Shown: positions 7,405 to 15,820 of the stretch, one piece after another
Position numbering within the stretch: the stretch's first letter is position 1
How the letters are laid out: each line of letters opens with the position of its first letter
From: Pseudoalteromonas sp. MMG007
GTDB lineage: Bacteria > Pseudomonadota > Gammaproteobacteria > Enterobacterales > Alteromonadaceae
NCBI RefSeq assembly: GCF_018100985.1
Contig: NZ_JAGJEI010000021.1
Span: forward strand, 1-39,353
Reading direction: 5' to 3'
DNA: 39,353 nt
The notes under the pieces: model-generated
What the model saw: only the letters and a program-made list of their open reading frames with translations
What the model was told of the DNA's origin: nothing
The model's database searches: none
Made by a program: the position numbers and the translations under genes

Positions 7405-8163
7405 TCATTTTTGAATTACTCTAAAGTGCTCTTGGATACTTCGTCCAAATTTTATGTCAGCTGATAAAGCTATACGATACCCACGTAAATAATGTTTATC
7501 TAACTTTGATCGATCTTTTAAAGGTACTGTTATGAGCTTTTTTTTCATAACTTCAACCGCATCCCATGCAGAAATATCAACTTCAAGAGAGGCAATTATT
7601 ACTTGGTTTCCAGGACTCCCCGTAATACCAAGTATTAACGTCGGAGACAGTTTTTTATCTTTAATCCAAGTACCTAGATATTTATTATTTCCTAGTTGCC
7701 AGTATTTTTCTACTCTTTCAACTATTGCAGCATCACTAGGTGGCTCTACTAAATTATACCCAACTCTATCACCTAACGTTTTATCTGTGACCTTAACTAA
7801 TATAATTGACTCTGTATTCCCTTTAAACAAATCGCCATAGTTTAAAGGTTGTTGCTCAAGCCTAATAACGTATTTTTCTGGCACACCCAAAGGGCGAAAG
7901 CTGTACTTGGAAGACTCTTTTCGCATATTAAATTCAGGCTGGTGAGTGGAAATTAATGCTTCTTCAACATCAATTGCTGTTTGTTCATTTTCATACGGGC
8001 CTGCTATTTCGAGCTTATAGCTTGCATTTTTCAGCCAATTCTCAAATTCGATGTTATGTGTCTTTTTTTGGTGCGATGAGGCTCGTGTAGCAGACTTTCC
8101 CCGCCCCGCATATTTAATTTTGAAAAGCCTTTGGGTCTCTGTATATATAGACATACTGTTCAT
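7405..8163 (-). CDS. GIY-YIG nuclease-like protein with C-terminal domain of unknown function
   Basis: A 252-residue protein. The first about 90 residues fit the GIY-YIG nuclease fold: SIY at 5-7, ten residues, then YAG at 18-20 (variant of GIY-x10-YIG). An arginine at 27 lies where the catalytic arginine of this family sits, with a nearby SSH, a glutamate pair in AIDVEEALI near 70, and PEFN near 85-90. The remaining about 160 residues (from YSFRPLGVP on) do not match a domain I recognise. They contain several beta-rich segments and a basic tail. Because the first two strands are variant (SIY, YAG), cleavage activity is likely but not assured. It is first in a minus-strand series with the WYL regulator, and divergent from the sigma-factor gene at 8308. 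Confidence 0.72.
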   Translation of the reverse strand: MNSMSIYTETQRLFKIKYAGRGKSATRASSHQKKTHNIEFENWLKNASYKLEIAGPYENEQTAIDVEEALISTHQPEFNMRKESSKYSFRPLGVPEKYVIRLEQQPLNYGDLFKGNTESIILVKVTDKTLGDRVGYNLVEPPSDAAIVERVEKYWQLGNNKYLGTWIKDKKLSPTLILGITGSPGNQVIIASLEVDISAWDAVEVMKKKLITVPLKDRSKLDKHYLRGYRIALSADIKFGRSIQEHFRVIQK

Positions 8164-8307
8164 TAACTTTCATAGATATCCTTTTTAAAAATTAAAGCTT
8201 ATAAGTCCAGTTCTTAATTACCTTCTTTGACTTACCAAGCGTACCTGTAATCAATTGGTCATATTATTCACTTAGTATTTATTTAAAACAAAATTCTAGA
8301 CTGAGTA

Positions 8308-8835
8308 ATGAAGACTTTTAAAAGCCCCCTGCCATCAAATTTAAATATTTCTTCTGAACAAAGCGATGTAAAAAACGTTATCAGCCATATTCGTAAATTC
8401 ATTAGTCGTCGGACCAATAATACAGATGACGTAGACGATCTTGTGCAAGAAGCTCTAATAAGAACATTAAATAGAAATGATACATCAGAAATTGAAAACT
8501 TTCAGGCGTACATAAATCAAGTCGCAAAGTCTGTTATATATAGTGATTGGCAAAAAAATAAAAGCCAGCCAAATAATGCAGAAGATATTGAGCTTTTTAC
8601 AAATGATAATAGCGATCCAGAAGCGCAGTCTATTACAGAGCAAAAGCTCGAGCTTGTTAAAAGTGCGTTGGAAGAATTGCCACCGTTAAGAAGAAAAGTA
8701 TTTAAGCTTCGACGTATTGACGGATTAAGTCGCGAAGAAATTAGTCTGCAATTAAATATGAGCCAAGAATCTGTAAAAAAACATATTACGCGCGCAATGA
8801 TACAAATAACGCTAAGCATTGAAAAAAATCAATAA
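8308..8835 (+). CDS. ECF RNA polymerase sigma factor (FecI-type)
   Basis: A 175-residue extracytoplasmic-function sigma factor. Region 2 lies at about residues 25-85 (DDVDDLVQEALIRTL is the core-binding helix, FQAYINQVAKSVIYSDW the -10 reading part). Region 4 lies at about 120-170 (LEELPPLRRKVFKLRRIDGLSREEISLQLNMSQESVKKHI), a helix-turn-helix that reads -35 elements. There is nothing beyond region 4. It precedes a FecR-type gene and an STN-domain TonB receptor, the standard layout of cell-surface signalling, in which an outer-membrane substrate releases the sigma factor. Its own promoter region lacks the motif found before fecR, so it does not appear to be autoregulated. Likely targets are the three motif-bearing promoters at 8838, 14622 and 14678. 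Confidence 0.93.
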   Translation: MKTFKSPLPSNLNISSEQSDVKNVISHIRKFISRRTNNTDDVDDLVQEALIRTLNRNDTSEIENFQAYINQVAKSVIYSDWQKNKSQPNNAEDIELFTNDNSDPEAQSITEQKLELVKSALEELPPLRRKVFKLRRIDGLSREEISLQLNMSQESVKKHITRAMIQITLSIEKNQ

Positions 8836-8837
8836 AA

Positions 8838-8867
8838 ATGTCCCCTTTATCACACTTTTACGCTCTT
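8838..8867 (+). promoter_or_regulatory. Predicted ECF-sigma promoter before fecR
   Basis: ATGTCCCCT (8838-8846), a 14-nt spacer, then CGCTCTT (8861-8867). The same blocks with the same spacing stand before the phospholipase C gene (14678-14707). 31 nt separate the downstream block from the fecR start. It begins only 2 nt after the sigma-factor stop codon, so fecR and the receptor can be induced without the sigma gene. Confidence 0.7.
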
Positions 8868-8898
8868 TATATTTAATAAACGCAGGTTAGGTTTTTTA

Positions 8899-9876
8899 AT
8901 GAACGAACAACGCTTAGAACAGGCAGCAGATTGGGTAGATCGGATTAATGATTTAAATGATCATGACCGTGCAGAACTATCGCTTTGGTTAAAATGCACA
9001 GAAAATAAGAATGCATTTGAAAAAATAGCCAATGTATTTGGCGATCCTGCTGTTAAACAGGCTCTACACATTTACACTAATCAAAATAGTTTACCGACTC
9101 CAATAATTACGTCTAATAGTCAACGTTTTAGGACCTTACCTATGCTCGCGTTAGCAGCTAGTTTTAGCGCTATTGCTTTTGCAGTGTACTGGCTTGCTAT
9201 ATCTCAACAGGCATTGTCACCAACACCTATTGCAAAAACCGCAGTTAAATCTAACCTGCCTCAGCTTTTAGAAGCACATTTAGGTAAACGTGTATCGCAG
9301 TTATTAGATGACGGTTCATATTTGCACTTAAATGCAGATAGCGCGTTAACTGCGCACTTGCTACCACACTCAAGGCAAATCGAATTAAAAAAAGGACAGG
9401 TTTTTTTTGATGTAGCCAAAGATAAAACACGGCCATTTATAATAAATTCAGGACAAGCAAGCATTAAAGTAGTGGGTACTTCTTTTGATGTAGAACGCAA
9501 TAAAGATGACGTAGTGGTAACTGTGTACGAAGGCAAAGTAGAGGTGTCGGCTTTAGATAAAGTGGTATTAACTCCCTCTCAACAAGCTGTTATAAAAAAT
9601 GGACATATAACTGTAGATTATAGCCAGCAGTTAGCACAACTCCCTGCTTGGCGAATGGGTTGGATTGATGCAGAAAAAGAACCTCTAACCAGTGTTATTA
9701 AACAATTACAGCGTTACAGCCCTATGGTAATTAAAGTGGATAACATACTAAATAACACACTAATTAGCGGACGATTTAATCTCGAAACGCCACAACAAAG
9801 CCTTATGCTCATTGCATCAACTTATAACTGGAAAGTAGATAAGAAGAACAACGTACTTCATTTAACGTTACCTTAA
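8899..9876 (+). CDS. FecR-family anti-sigma/sensor protein
   Basis: A 325-residue single-pass inner-membrane regulator. The N-terminal about 75 residues form the cytoplasmic sigma-binding DUF4880 part (QAADWVDRINDLNDHDRAELSLWL). A membrane segment follows at about 80-100 (LPMLALAASFSAIAFAVYWLA), then the periplasmic FecR domain (LDDGSYLHLNADSAL through VVGTSFDVERN, about 140-220). The C-terminal part (LISGRFNLETPQQSLMLIAS) would contact the STN domain of the partner receptor. It sits 63 bp after the sigma gene and 42 bp before the receptor gene. It is expected to hold the sigma factor inactive, or to escort it, until the receptor is loaded. Confidence 0.93.
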   Translation: MNEQRLEQAADWVDRINDLNDHDRAELSLWLKCTENKNAFEKIANVFGDPAVKQALHIYTNQNSLPTPIITSNSQRFRTLPMLALAASFSAIAFAVYWLAISQQALSPTPIAKTAVKSNLPQLLEAHLGKRVSQLLDDGSYLHLNADSALTAHLLPHSRQIELKKGQVFFDVAKDKTRPFIINSGQASIKVVGTSFDVERNKDDVVVTVYEGKVEVSALDKVVLTPSQQAVIKNGHITVDYSQQLAQLPAWRMGWIDAEKEPLTSVIKQLQRYSPMVIKVDNILNNTLISGRFNLETPQQSLMLIASTYNWKVDKKNNVLHLTLP

Positions 9877-9918
9877 ATGAGTAAAAAAATATGACTGTAT
9901 TACTTTGATTAAACGATT

Positions 9919-12774
9919 ATGCTAAAACAGGGACGTACATTAAATAAAAATATTTTAGCGTACTTTTTTATTGGTGTTAGTTGTTTAACAACATTGCCTA
10001 GTGCAGCAAAAAATACAAGTACCTTTATTTATATACCAGCGGGTTCTCTCAATGATAGCTTAAGAGAGGTGGCAAATGCATATGCAGTCTCTTTTAGTAG
10101 TAACCCTTCACTTATCAGCGACAAAACTACGTCCACCTTAATGGGCGATCATACACTTGCTCAAGCACTCGATTTTTTATTAAAAGGCAGCGAGTTAACA
10201 TATAAAATTCAAGACAAAGGTTTTGTTATTTTTCAAAAAAAAATAACTACCAATAGCGAAGTGCTTGAAGAAATAACAGTAAAGGGTATTCGCTATTCAT
10301 TAGCTAGCTCACGAAATTTAAAACACAATAATAAAACAATTAGTGAAGCAATTTCAGCACAAGATATTACCGATATTCCCAATACTAACTTGGCTGAGGC
10401 CTTACAGTATATTCCTGGCGTAGCAATTACTCGCGAAGCAGGCGAAGGTCGCCAAGTATCAATACGAGGGAACTATCCTGATTTTAGCTTGGTGACACTC
10501 AACGGCATGCCCGTGTTAGCAAATAATGATTCACCTATGGATAGCCGAGTGCAAAAACAGCGCGATCGTTCTTTCGACTTCAATATTTTACCTGCCGAAC
10601 TCTTTAAACAAATACGTGTGATTAAAGCATATTCCGCCGATAAAATTGCAGGTGGAATATCTGGAACAATGGCATTACAAACTATAAACCCTTTAGACAA
10701 TGAGGGATTTAAATTTATTATTACCCCAGAAGTTGGCTACAACGACTATGTGGGTACAGGCGCAAAACGCTATTCAAGCTTAATTTCTAACACATGGAAT
10801 AATTGGGGAATACTTGCAAGCGTTGCATACACAACCAGAGAGTCGTTAGAGCAAGGTGCTAATACATTTCGCTGGCGTAATATCGCAATAGATGAGGCTG
10901 ACCTATCGGCTTTAACCCAATCACAGGCCCTGCATTTGACTCAAGGCGATTATATAGTTCCTCGCGGTAATCGGTACTCGGTATGGCAAGCTACACAGCA
11001 GCGATTTGGGGCAAATCTATCTGTAGAGTATAAAAATGAAACCACCCATTTTGATTTTGATATACTCTCAGGTTTTTTAAAAGGAGGTAGGCATGAATAC
11101 CATTTATACCCTAGAGGGGAGCAGTCTACGCCTATAATTAAAGGACTAACAACAATTACAGACATTCAAGCTAATGAAAATAATGAGTTAGTGTTTGCAC
11201 GTTATGAAAATGCACGAGTCGCAACCGAGAGTAGAACCCAAGAAATAAGTACTGCATATCAACAAGGTGTGCTATCGCTTACGCAACAAGTGGATAAAAA
11301 TTGGAAAGTAAGCGCCATACTAGGAAAAGAACAATCAAAGTATGACATTCCTTACAGCAATAAGATTTATACCCAAGGCATAAGTGACGTTACGATTGAT
11401 TATCGTAAAACTTCATTTTATGCAGATATTAACTACAGTGAAAATTTAAAAAATCCTACAATGTGGCAAATGCATCATGGTGATATAGAACAATACAATT
11501 CAAATAGTGAATACACCTTCGCAAAATTAGATTTTAAATATGACATTAATAGTTTAATAAAACTGCAATTTGGAGCTGATTGGACTCTGTTTGAAAATAA
11601 AATGTATAACGCACAGCAAAACGATATTTTTTTTAATGAATTAACCAACGCACCACAACAATTAACTGACCTTCCTGCGTCGTACGTTTCACCGCAAAAT
11701 GCACATAAAAGCCTACAATGGTTAAAAATAAACACTAATGAGGCACTTAAACTTTATGGCATCGACCCATTCAACATACAAAATAATAGTTCATCAATCA
11801 CCAGTGAAGCCGAGCATATACAAGAATATAGCAGAGGAGCTTATACTTTAATAAGCACAGAGCAGGCACAATGGGAAGCTCATATAGGTTTACGTTACCA
11901 AGCAGAATCCATAACATCTCACACTCAAGCCCCTTACTCTCCTATTTCATATAGCCTTTGGCTTCCAACTTTTAATGGATCATATTTTATAAACGATAAA
12001 TGGCGATTACGTGTAGGACTTTCTAAAAACTATTCAAAACCATTACTGAACTCACTAAGTTTTGATGGTTTAAACGATACCCTAAATAGTACAAAATATA
12101 CATTTAACTCAAATCTAAAACCTTACTTATCTTATAATACCGATATTTCCTTAGAGGCAGATTTTAGTAGTCGTAGTACGTTTAATATATCACTCTTTTA
12201 TAAAGACTTAGACGATTACATAGTTACCACACAAGTTCCTTTATCAGAAACTTTAGAGTCTACAACCCCCGATATAAATAACCTTTGGCTAAGTAATGCA
12301 GAATCAGCTTATCAGTGGGGAGCGGAAATAAGTTTAAATTATTTAATACATAATTCTGACTGGGGTATCAACCTACAAACAACTTACAATAAAGGCAAAG
12401 TCACGTATTACGACTCAAATAATGGCTCAGCTTTATTTAAAAAAAACCTACCTTTTTTATCTAAAATAACCGCTTCAAGTATGATCTTTTACGATCATCC
12501 TAAGTTCAATTTTAAACTAGGCGCTATTTTTAGAGATAAATATTTAGTTCGGGCAGGCAGTCTTTTGCTCGATGAAAACGAAACGGGGTTTATGCCAACT
12601 ATTTATTGGGATGCAAATATAAATTATTATTTTTCTAATCATTGGAAACTTAAATTTAGCGCATTTAATCTCAGCAATGAACAAGAGCGACAATACAGTA
12701 ATTCAACACTAAGAGCCTACAACTCAACCACAAGTGGTCGCACTTATTACTTGGGGTTGAGTTATCACTATTAG
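9919..12774 (+). CDS. TonB-dependent receptor with N-terminal STN signalling domain (transducer)
   Basis: A 951-residue outer-membrane transducer. After a signal peptide (ending SAA near residue 30) an STN domain spans about residues 35-105 (IPAGSLNDSLREVANAYAV to YKIQDKGFVIFQKK); this is the part that talks to FecR. A TonB-box-like EEITVKG follows, then the plug (NLAEALQYIPGVAITREAGEG, QVSIRGNYPDF) and a barrel ending LGLSYHY. Its plug is clearly homologous to that of the second receptor at 15821, which lacks the STN domain. It is FecA-like by layout only; the plug type belongs to the TIGR01782 group and nothing points to ferric citrate. Its stop codon overlaps the stop of the convergent phosphoesterase gene by 3 nt. 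Confidence 0.95.
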   Translation: MLKQGRTLNKNILAYFFIGVSCLTTLPSAAKNTSTFIYIPAGSLNDSLREVANAYAVSFSSNPSLISDKTTSTLMGDHTLAQALDFLLKGSELTYKIQDKGFVIFQKKITTNSEVLEEITVKGIRYSLASSRNLKHNNKTISEAISAQDITDIPNTNLAEALQYIPGVAITREAGEGRQVSIRGNYPDFSLVTLNGMPVLANNDSPMDSRVQKQRDRSFDFNILPAELFKQIRVIKAYSADKIAGGISGTMALQTINPLDNEGFKFIITPEVGYNDYVGTGAKRYSSLISNTWNNWGILASVAYTTRESLEQGANTFRWRNIAIDEADLSALTQSQALHLTQGDYIVPRGNRYSVWQATQQRFGANLSVEYKNETTHFDFDILSGFLKGGRHEYHLYPRGEQSTPIIKGLTTITDIQANENNELVFARYENARVATESRTQEISTAYQQGVLSLTQQVDKNWKVSAILGKEQSKYDIPYSNKIYTQGISDVTIDYRKTSFYADINYSENLKNPTMWQMHHGDIEQYNSNSEYTFAKLDFKYDINSLIKLQFGADWTLFENKMYNAQQNDIFFNELTNAPQQLTDLPASYVSPQNAHKSLQWLKINTNEALKLYGIDPFNIQNNSSSITSEAEHIQEYSRGAYTLISTEQAQWEAHIGLRYQAESITSHTQAPYSPISYSLWLPTFNGSYFINDKWRLRVGLSKNYSKPLLNSLSFDGLNDTLNSTKYTFNSNLKPYLSYNTDISLEADFSSRSTFNISLFYKDLDDYIVTTQVPLSETLESTTPDINNLWLSNAESAYQWGAEISLNYLIHNSDWGINLQTTYNKGKVTYYDSNNGSALFKKNLPFLSKITASSMIFYDHPKFNFKLGAIFRDKYLVRAGSLLLDENETGFMPTIYWDANINYYFSNHWKLKFSAFNLSNEQERQYSNSTLRAYNSTTSGRTYYLGLSYHY

Positions 12775-14558
12775 GTAATCTCCCCTGTTTTTAGATCAAC
12801 CCTAAAATTCTCACCTTGGCTATGCTTACTAAATTTTGCCATTACTTTTATTAACAAAGCTAAGTATAGCTGTATTTGCGTACCTGTTTTACATGTCGAT
12901 TTAGCTAAAAAATCATTTAGCTGTTGATAAGTCATACGCTTTTGAGGCGTTATATCTGCAGTTACATCGCCATTTCTTAATACATAAAAATCTTGAAGCC
13001 ATTCTTTTGTTGATAAAGCTTTAAGTTGAATTAACAAATTAGGCGAGACCTTACTTAAACACTGCATATTTGTTAACCAATCAGCCAAATAGTGATTATC
13101 GTTTAGCCATGTCACTAAATCTTTTGGCCAATCGCGTTTTAAAAAACGCTGACTAATAAGTCCAAATAAATGCTGTTTAGTAAAATCACCATAATTTTTT
13201 GAGCTCAAAATAGTTCGGTCAAAGTTACTAAGGTTATGCCGATTACGATATAACCATTCCTCTTCATATAAACCAAATAAATCATTAAAACCAGGAACAT
13301 CGTCTAATGTATGAGTACTTACCAATGCGGTTTGCTCAGCTAAATTTAGCTCTGCAACCTTATATGCAGCTTTATAAGCAGCTAAACTTGGCACTTGTAC
13401 ATTAACTAACTGTGAGTCCCGATTACTTGTTACCAGCGCAGTATCATTTAGATGCATATGCCCTGCAAAATGTAGTGTTAGTCCTGTATCTGCAAGTATT
13501 TGTGCTGTACGGGGTGTAGGCACTCTAGGTAGGGAAAAGTGGCCACGGCTAAACACTTTATGTAATTCATCATTCGCATTATCGTAAAACTCTCCCATTG
13601 GAAAGTGACTAAATGCGATCAGTGTTTTGTTTTGCTCTTTTGACCTTTTTACAACCGTTTTTATCCACTTTAACAGTAAGGGCTTTGCATCAATTAAAGC
13701 ATTATAGCCGGCACTAGACGACCCCTTAAAAGTGAGTGGCGAATTTTGCCATTGTGGTGCATACACATTGGCATCTATTGCCATTAACCAAACATCTTTT
13801 ATGGGCTCAACTAAGTAGCTCGCATCTGGCATCGTGATACAATGATTCATATCATGAGGGTCACACCATATAAACTCTCGGTTTTTATAGGGTGTTTCAT
13901 ATAACACGTCACTTTTATGTTTGCTAAATCCAAAGTCATTAAGTGTGCTTAATATTTCAGTGTATCCCCAGTTTTTTAAACCATCATCACATACAGACTG
14001 CTTAGTCATACACTTTTCATGTTGATAACTATACACGCCAAACTCTTTACCTTGAGCCGTTAAGAAGTCAGCTTTACCTGCCACAGTTGTAAATGGCTTT
14101 ACGGGGTCATGATTGCCTGGAATCGCAAAAAAACGCATCCCATATTTTTTTCCATAATGGCCTAAAATACGTGCCAGAGCCCTTACATTAATGGGTTGGC
14201 CGTCATCAGTAAAATCGCCAGGTAAAACGACTAGCTTAATTTCTTTTTCCACCAGCTCATCTAATACATGTAAAAAAACGAAATAATTTTCATTGAAAAG
14301 TCGCGTTGAGTGAAGCTGCGCATACATACTGCGCACCAGTAATGGTTGCTTTGACCCTACATCCGTTGGTAGCTCTATGTTGTCTGTATTATGTAAATTA
14401 GCAAAAATATCATGTAGATGAATATCGGCTAAAAATGCAACTTTAACCGTCTCCATCTTCGCCTGACTTTTAACCTCGAAGTACTCAATAGCACTCACTT
14501 TAAATGTGATACATAACCCAATCCATAGTGCTAACCACACAGTTTTTACTTTAATCAT
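12771..14558 (-). CDS. Secreted calcineurin-like metallophosphoesterase
   Basis: A 595-residue exported phosphoesterase. A signal peptide (to about residue 23, VSA) precedes the metallophosphatase core with all usual ligands: FLADIHLHD, LPGDFTDDG, PGNHD, a histidine in FSHFPMGEF, and AGHMHLND. This is a complete dimetal site. About 200 residues after the core form a C-terminal domain I cannot assign; the overall plan resembles acid-sphingomyelinase-like or phosphodiesterase-type secreted enzymes. It would cleave phosphomonoesters or diesters in the periplasm or outside. It runs opposite to the receptor gene and ends on top of that gene's stop. It has its own predicted sigma-factor promoter (14622-14593), which ties it to the phospholipase locus. 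Confidence 0.9.
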   Translation of the reverse strand: MIKVKTVWLALWIGLCITFKVSAIEYFEVKSQAKMETVKVAFLADIHLHDIFANLHNTDNIELPTDVGSKQPLLVRSMYAQLHSTRLFNENYFVFLHVLDELVEKEIKLVVLPGDFTDDGQPINVRALARILGHYGKKYGMRFFAIPGNHDPVKPFTTVAGKADFLTAQGKEFGVYSYQHEKCMTKQSVCDDGLKNWGYTEILSTLNDFGFSKHKSDVLYETPYKNREFIWCDPHDMNHCITMPDASYLVEPIKDVWLMAIDANVYAPQWQNSPLTFKGSSSAGYNALIDAKPLLLKWIKTVVKRSKEQNKTLIAFSHFPMGEFYDNANDELHKVFSRGHFSLPRVPTPRTAQILADTGLTLHFAGHMHLNDTALVTSNRDSQLVNVQVPSLAAYKAAYKVAELNLAEQTALVSTHTLDDVPGFNDLFGLYEEEWLYRNRHNLSNFDRTILSSKNYGDFTKQHLFGLISQRFLKRDWPKDLVTWLNDNHYLADWLTNMQCLSKVSPNLLIQLKALSTKEWLQDFYVLRNGDVTADITPQKRMTYQQLNDFLAKSTCKTGTQIQLYLALLIKVMAKFSKHSQGENFRVDLKTGEIT

Positions 14559-14592
14559 TATGGTTTATCCAGTTTTCAATCACCTTATTAAC

Positions 14593-14622
14593 TAGAGAGT
14601 AATAAAGGGTAAAAGGGGACAT
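14593..14622 (-). promoter_or_regulatory. Predicted ECF-sigma promoter before the phosphoesterase gene
   Basis: Read on the minus strand: ATGTCCCCT (14622-14614), a 14-nt spacer, then CTCTCTA (14599-14593), against CGCTCTT in the other two copies. 34 nt lie between it and the ATG at 14558. Together with the plus-strand copy at 14678 it makes a 13-bp inverted repeat (14614-14626 with 14674-14686), explained by two back-to-back promoters. Confidence 0.55.
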
Positions 14623-14677
14623 AAAACTTTAAAAAAGTGTTTTTCTATTATGAAGCTTTTATTAAATCCATATTTTT

Positions 14678-14707
14678 ATGTCCCCTAATTTATAAATGCT
14701 CGCTCTT
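14678..14707 (+). promoter_or_regulatory. Predicted ECF-sigma promoter before the phospholipase C gene
   Basis: ATGTCCCCT (14678-14686), a 14-nt spacer, then CGCTCTT (14701-14707), identical in both blocks and in spacing to the copy before fecR. The distance to the preferred ATG at 14738 is 30 nt, close to the 31 nt at fecR, which also supports that start. Confidence 0.7.
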
Positions 14708-14737
14708 AGATAGCAAACTCAACAATTGAGACATGCT

Positions 14738-15799
14738 ATGCCACTTTTTATTTTTATTATATTTGTAGTTCATATAACCAGCGTTAACGCTAAGCCATTA
14801 AACACAATGCAAATTATTGGCTCACATAACAGTTATAAAAAAACATTAAACGTAGGCGTTAAACATAAATTAAATGATTTAAATCCTAAATTAATGGCTA
14901 ATATTGATTACGGTCATTCTCCTATTATTAAGCAGCTAAATAGCGGTGTTCGCCATTTAGAAATTGACGTTTTAAAGGACCCTAGTGGGGATTTATACAT
15001 AAAACCCTGGGCTAATTCTTTTGCAACCCCTCCTTTGTTTAATGAGTTAGAAAAAAAGCAATTAGCTACCCCCGGATTTAAAGTAATGCACATCCCAGAT
15101 ATTGATGTGCAAAGCCATTGTGTATTGCTTAGTGGATGTTTGAATACATTGAAAACATGGTCAGAGGCAAACCCGCAGCACTTTCCTATTGTTGTAATGC
15201 TCAATGTAAAAGAAACGCGATCAGATTTAGTGCTTGGGAATAATCCACTTAAGTTTACATCGAAAGATTATTATTTACTCGATGAAGTAATTCGAAAGTC
15301 GTTACCTAGCTCATTATTTACGCCTGATAACTTACGTAAAATACCGTTATCTTTAAACCAAACAGTCGTTAAGTTTGGGTGGCCAAGTACACGCGCCTTG
15401 GCAGGTAAGTTCATATTCTTATTTGATGGCAATACACAACAATCAGCCCTTTATAAACAAAATAGGCCCTCGTTAAAAGGGGCTAGTATGTTTGCCAATT
15501 ATGATGAAAGCGAGCCCGAAGCTGCTTTTATGGTTGTGAACAATCCTACACGCAACTTTTATAAAATTCAGCAACTTGTACTTAAAGGTTACATGGTGCG
15601 TACCCGCGCAGATGCAACTTTAAGTGCAACCAATTCTCAGCGAACAATTCAATTTAACGCCGCAAAAAGTAGCGGTGCTCAAGTAATTTCGACCGATTTT
15701 ATACCCGGCTCGCCACAACAGGCGCGCTTTAACTATGTGGTTCAATTTGACGAAGGTCATTTAGTGCGCACTAACCCTTTTATTAATAATCAACTTTAA
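14738..15799 (+). CDS. Secreted Ca2+-dependent phosphoinositide-type phospholipase C
   Basis: A 353-residue exported enzyme of the bacterial Ca2+-dependent PI-PLC group (PLC-like TIM barrel). After the signal peptide (FVVHITSVNA) come the catalytic-type motifs: MQIIGSHNSYK (first active-site His), VRHLEIDV (acidic metal ligands), KVMHIPDIDV (second His), VVMLNVKE, and near the C terminus QVISTDFIPG. It should cleave the glycerophosphodiester bond of phosphoinositides or related lipids, giving a phosphorylated head group. A TTG at 14726 also opens the frame. I chose ATG 14738 because it directly begins the signal peptide, with GAG 7 nt upstream and the right distance from the promoter. It is 21 bp upstream of the second receptor gene, so they are one operon. 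Confidence 0.85.
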   Translation: MPLFIFIIFVVHITSVNAKPLNTMQIIGSHNSYKKTLNVGVKHKLNDLNPKLMANIDYGHSPIIKQLNSGVRHLEIDVLKDPSGDLYIKPWANSFATPPLFNELEKKQLATPGFKVMHIPDIDVQSHCVLLSGCLNTLKTWSEANPQHFPIVVMLNVKETRSDLVLGNNPLKFTSKDYYLLDEVIRKSLPSSLFTPDNLRKIPLSLNQTVVKFGWPSTRALAGKFIFLFDGNTQQSALYKQNRPSLKGASMFANYDESEPEAAFMVVNNPTRNFYKIQQLVLKGYMVRTRADATLSATNSQRTIQFNAAKSSGAQVISTDFIPGSPQQARFNYVVQFDEGHLVRTNPFINNQL

Positions 15800-15820
15800 A
15801 TTAAAAACCAAGGAAGCATC

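Noticed and set aside
7267..7840. Plus-strand open frames over the WYL and nuclease genes (65 and 102 codons)
   Set aside because: Shadow frames of the minus-strand genes, without ribosome binding sites or family resemblance.
9919..12774. Naming the STN receptor fecA (ferric citrate)
   Set aside because: The layout is FecIRA-like, but the plug belongs to the TIGR01782-like group and neighbouring enzymes act on phosphodiesters, so a ferric citrate role is not supported.
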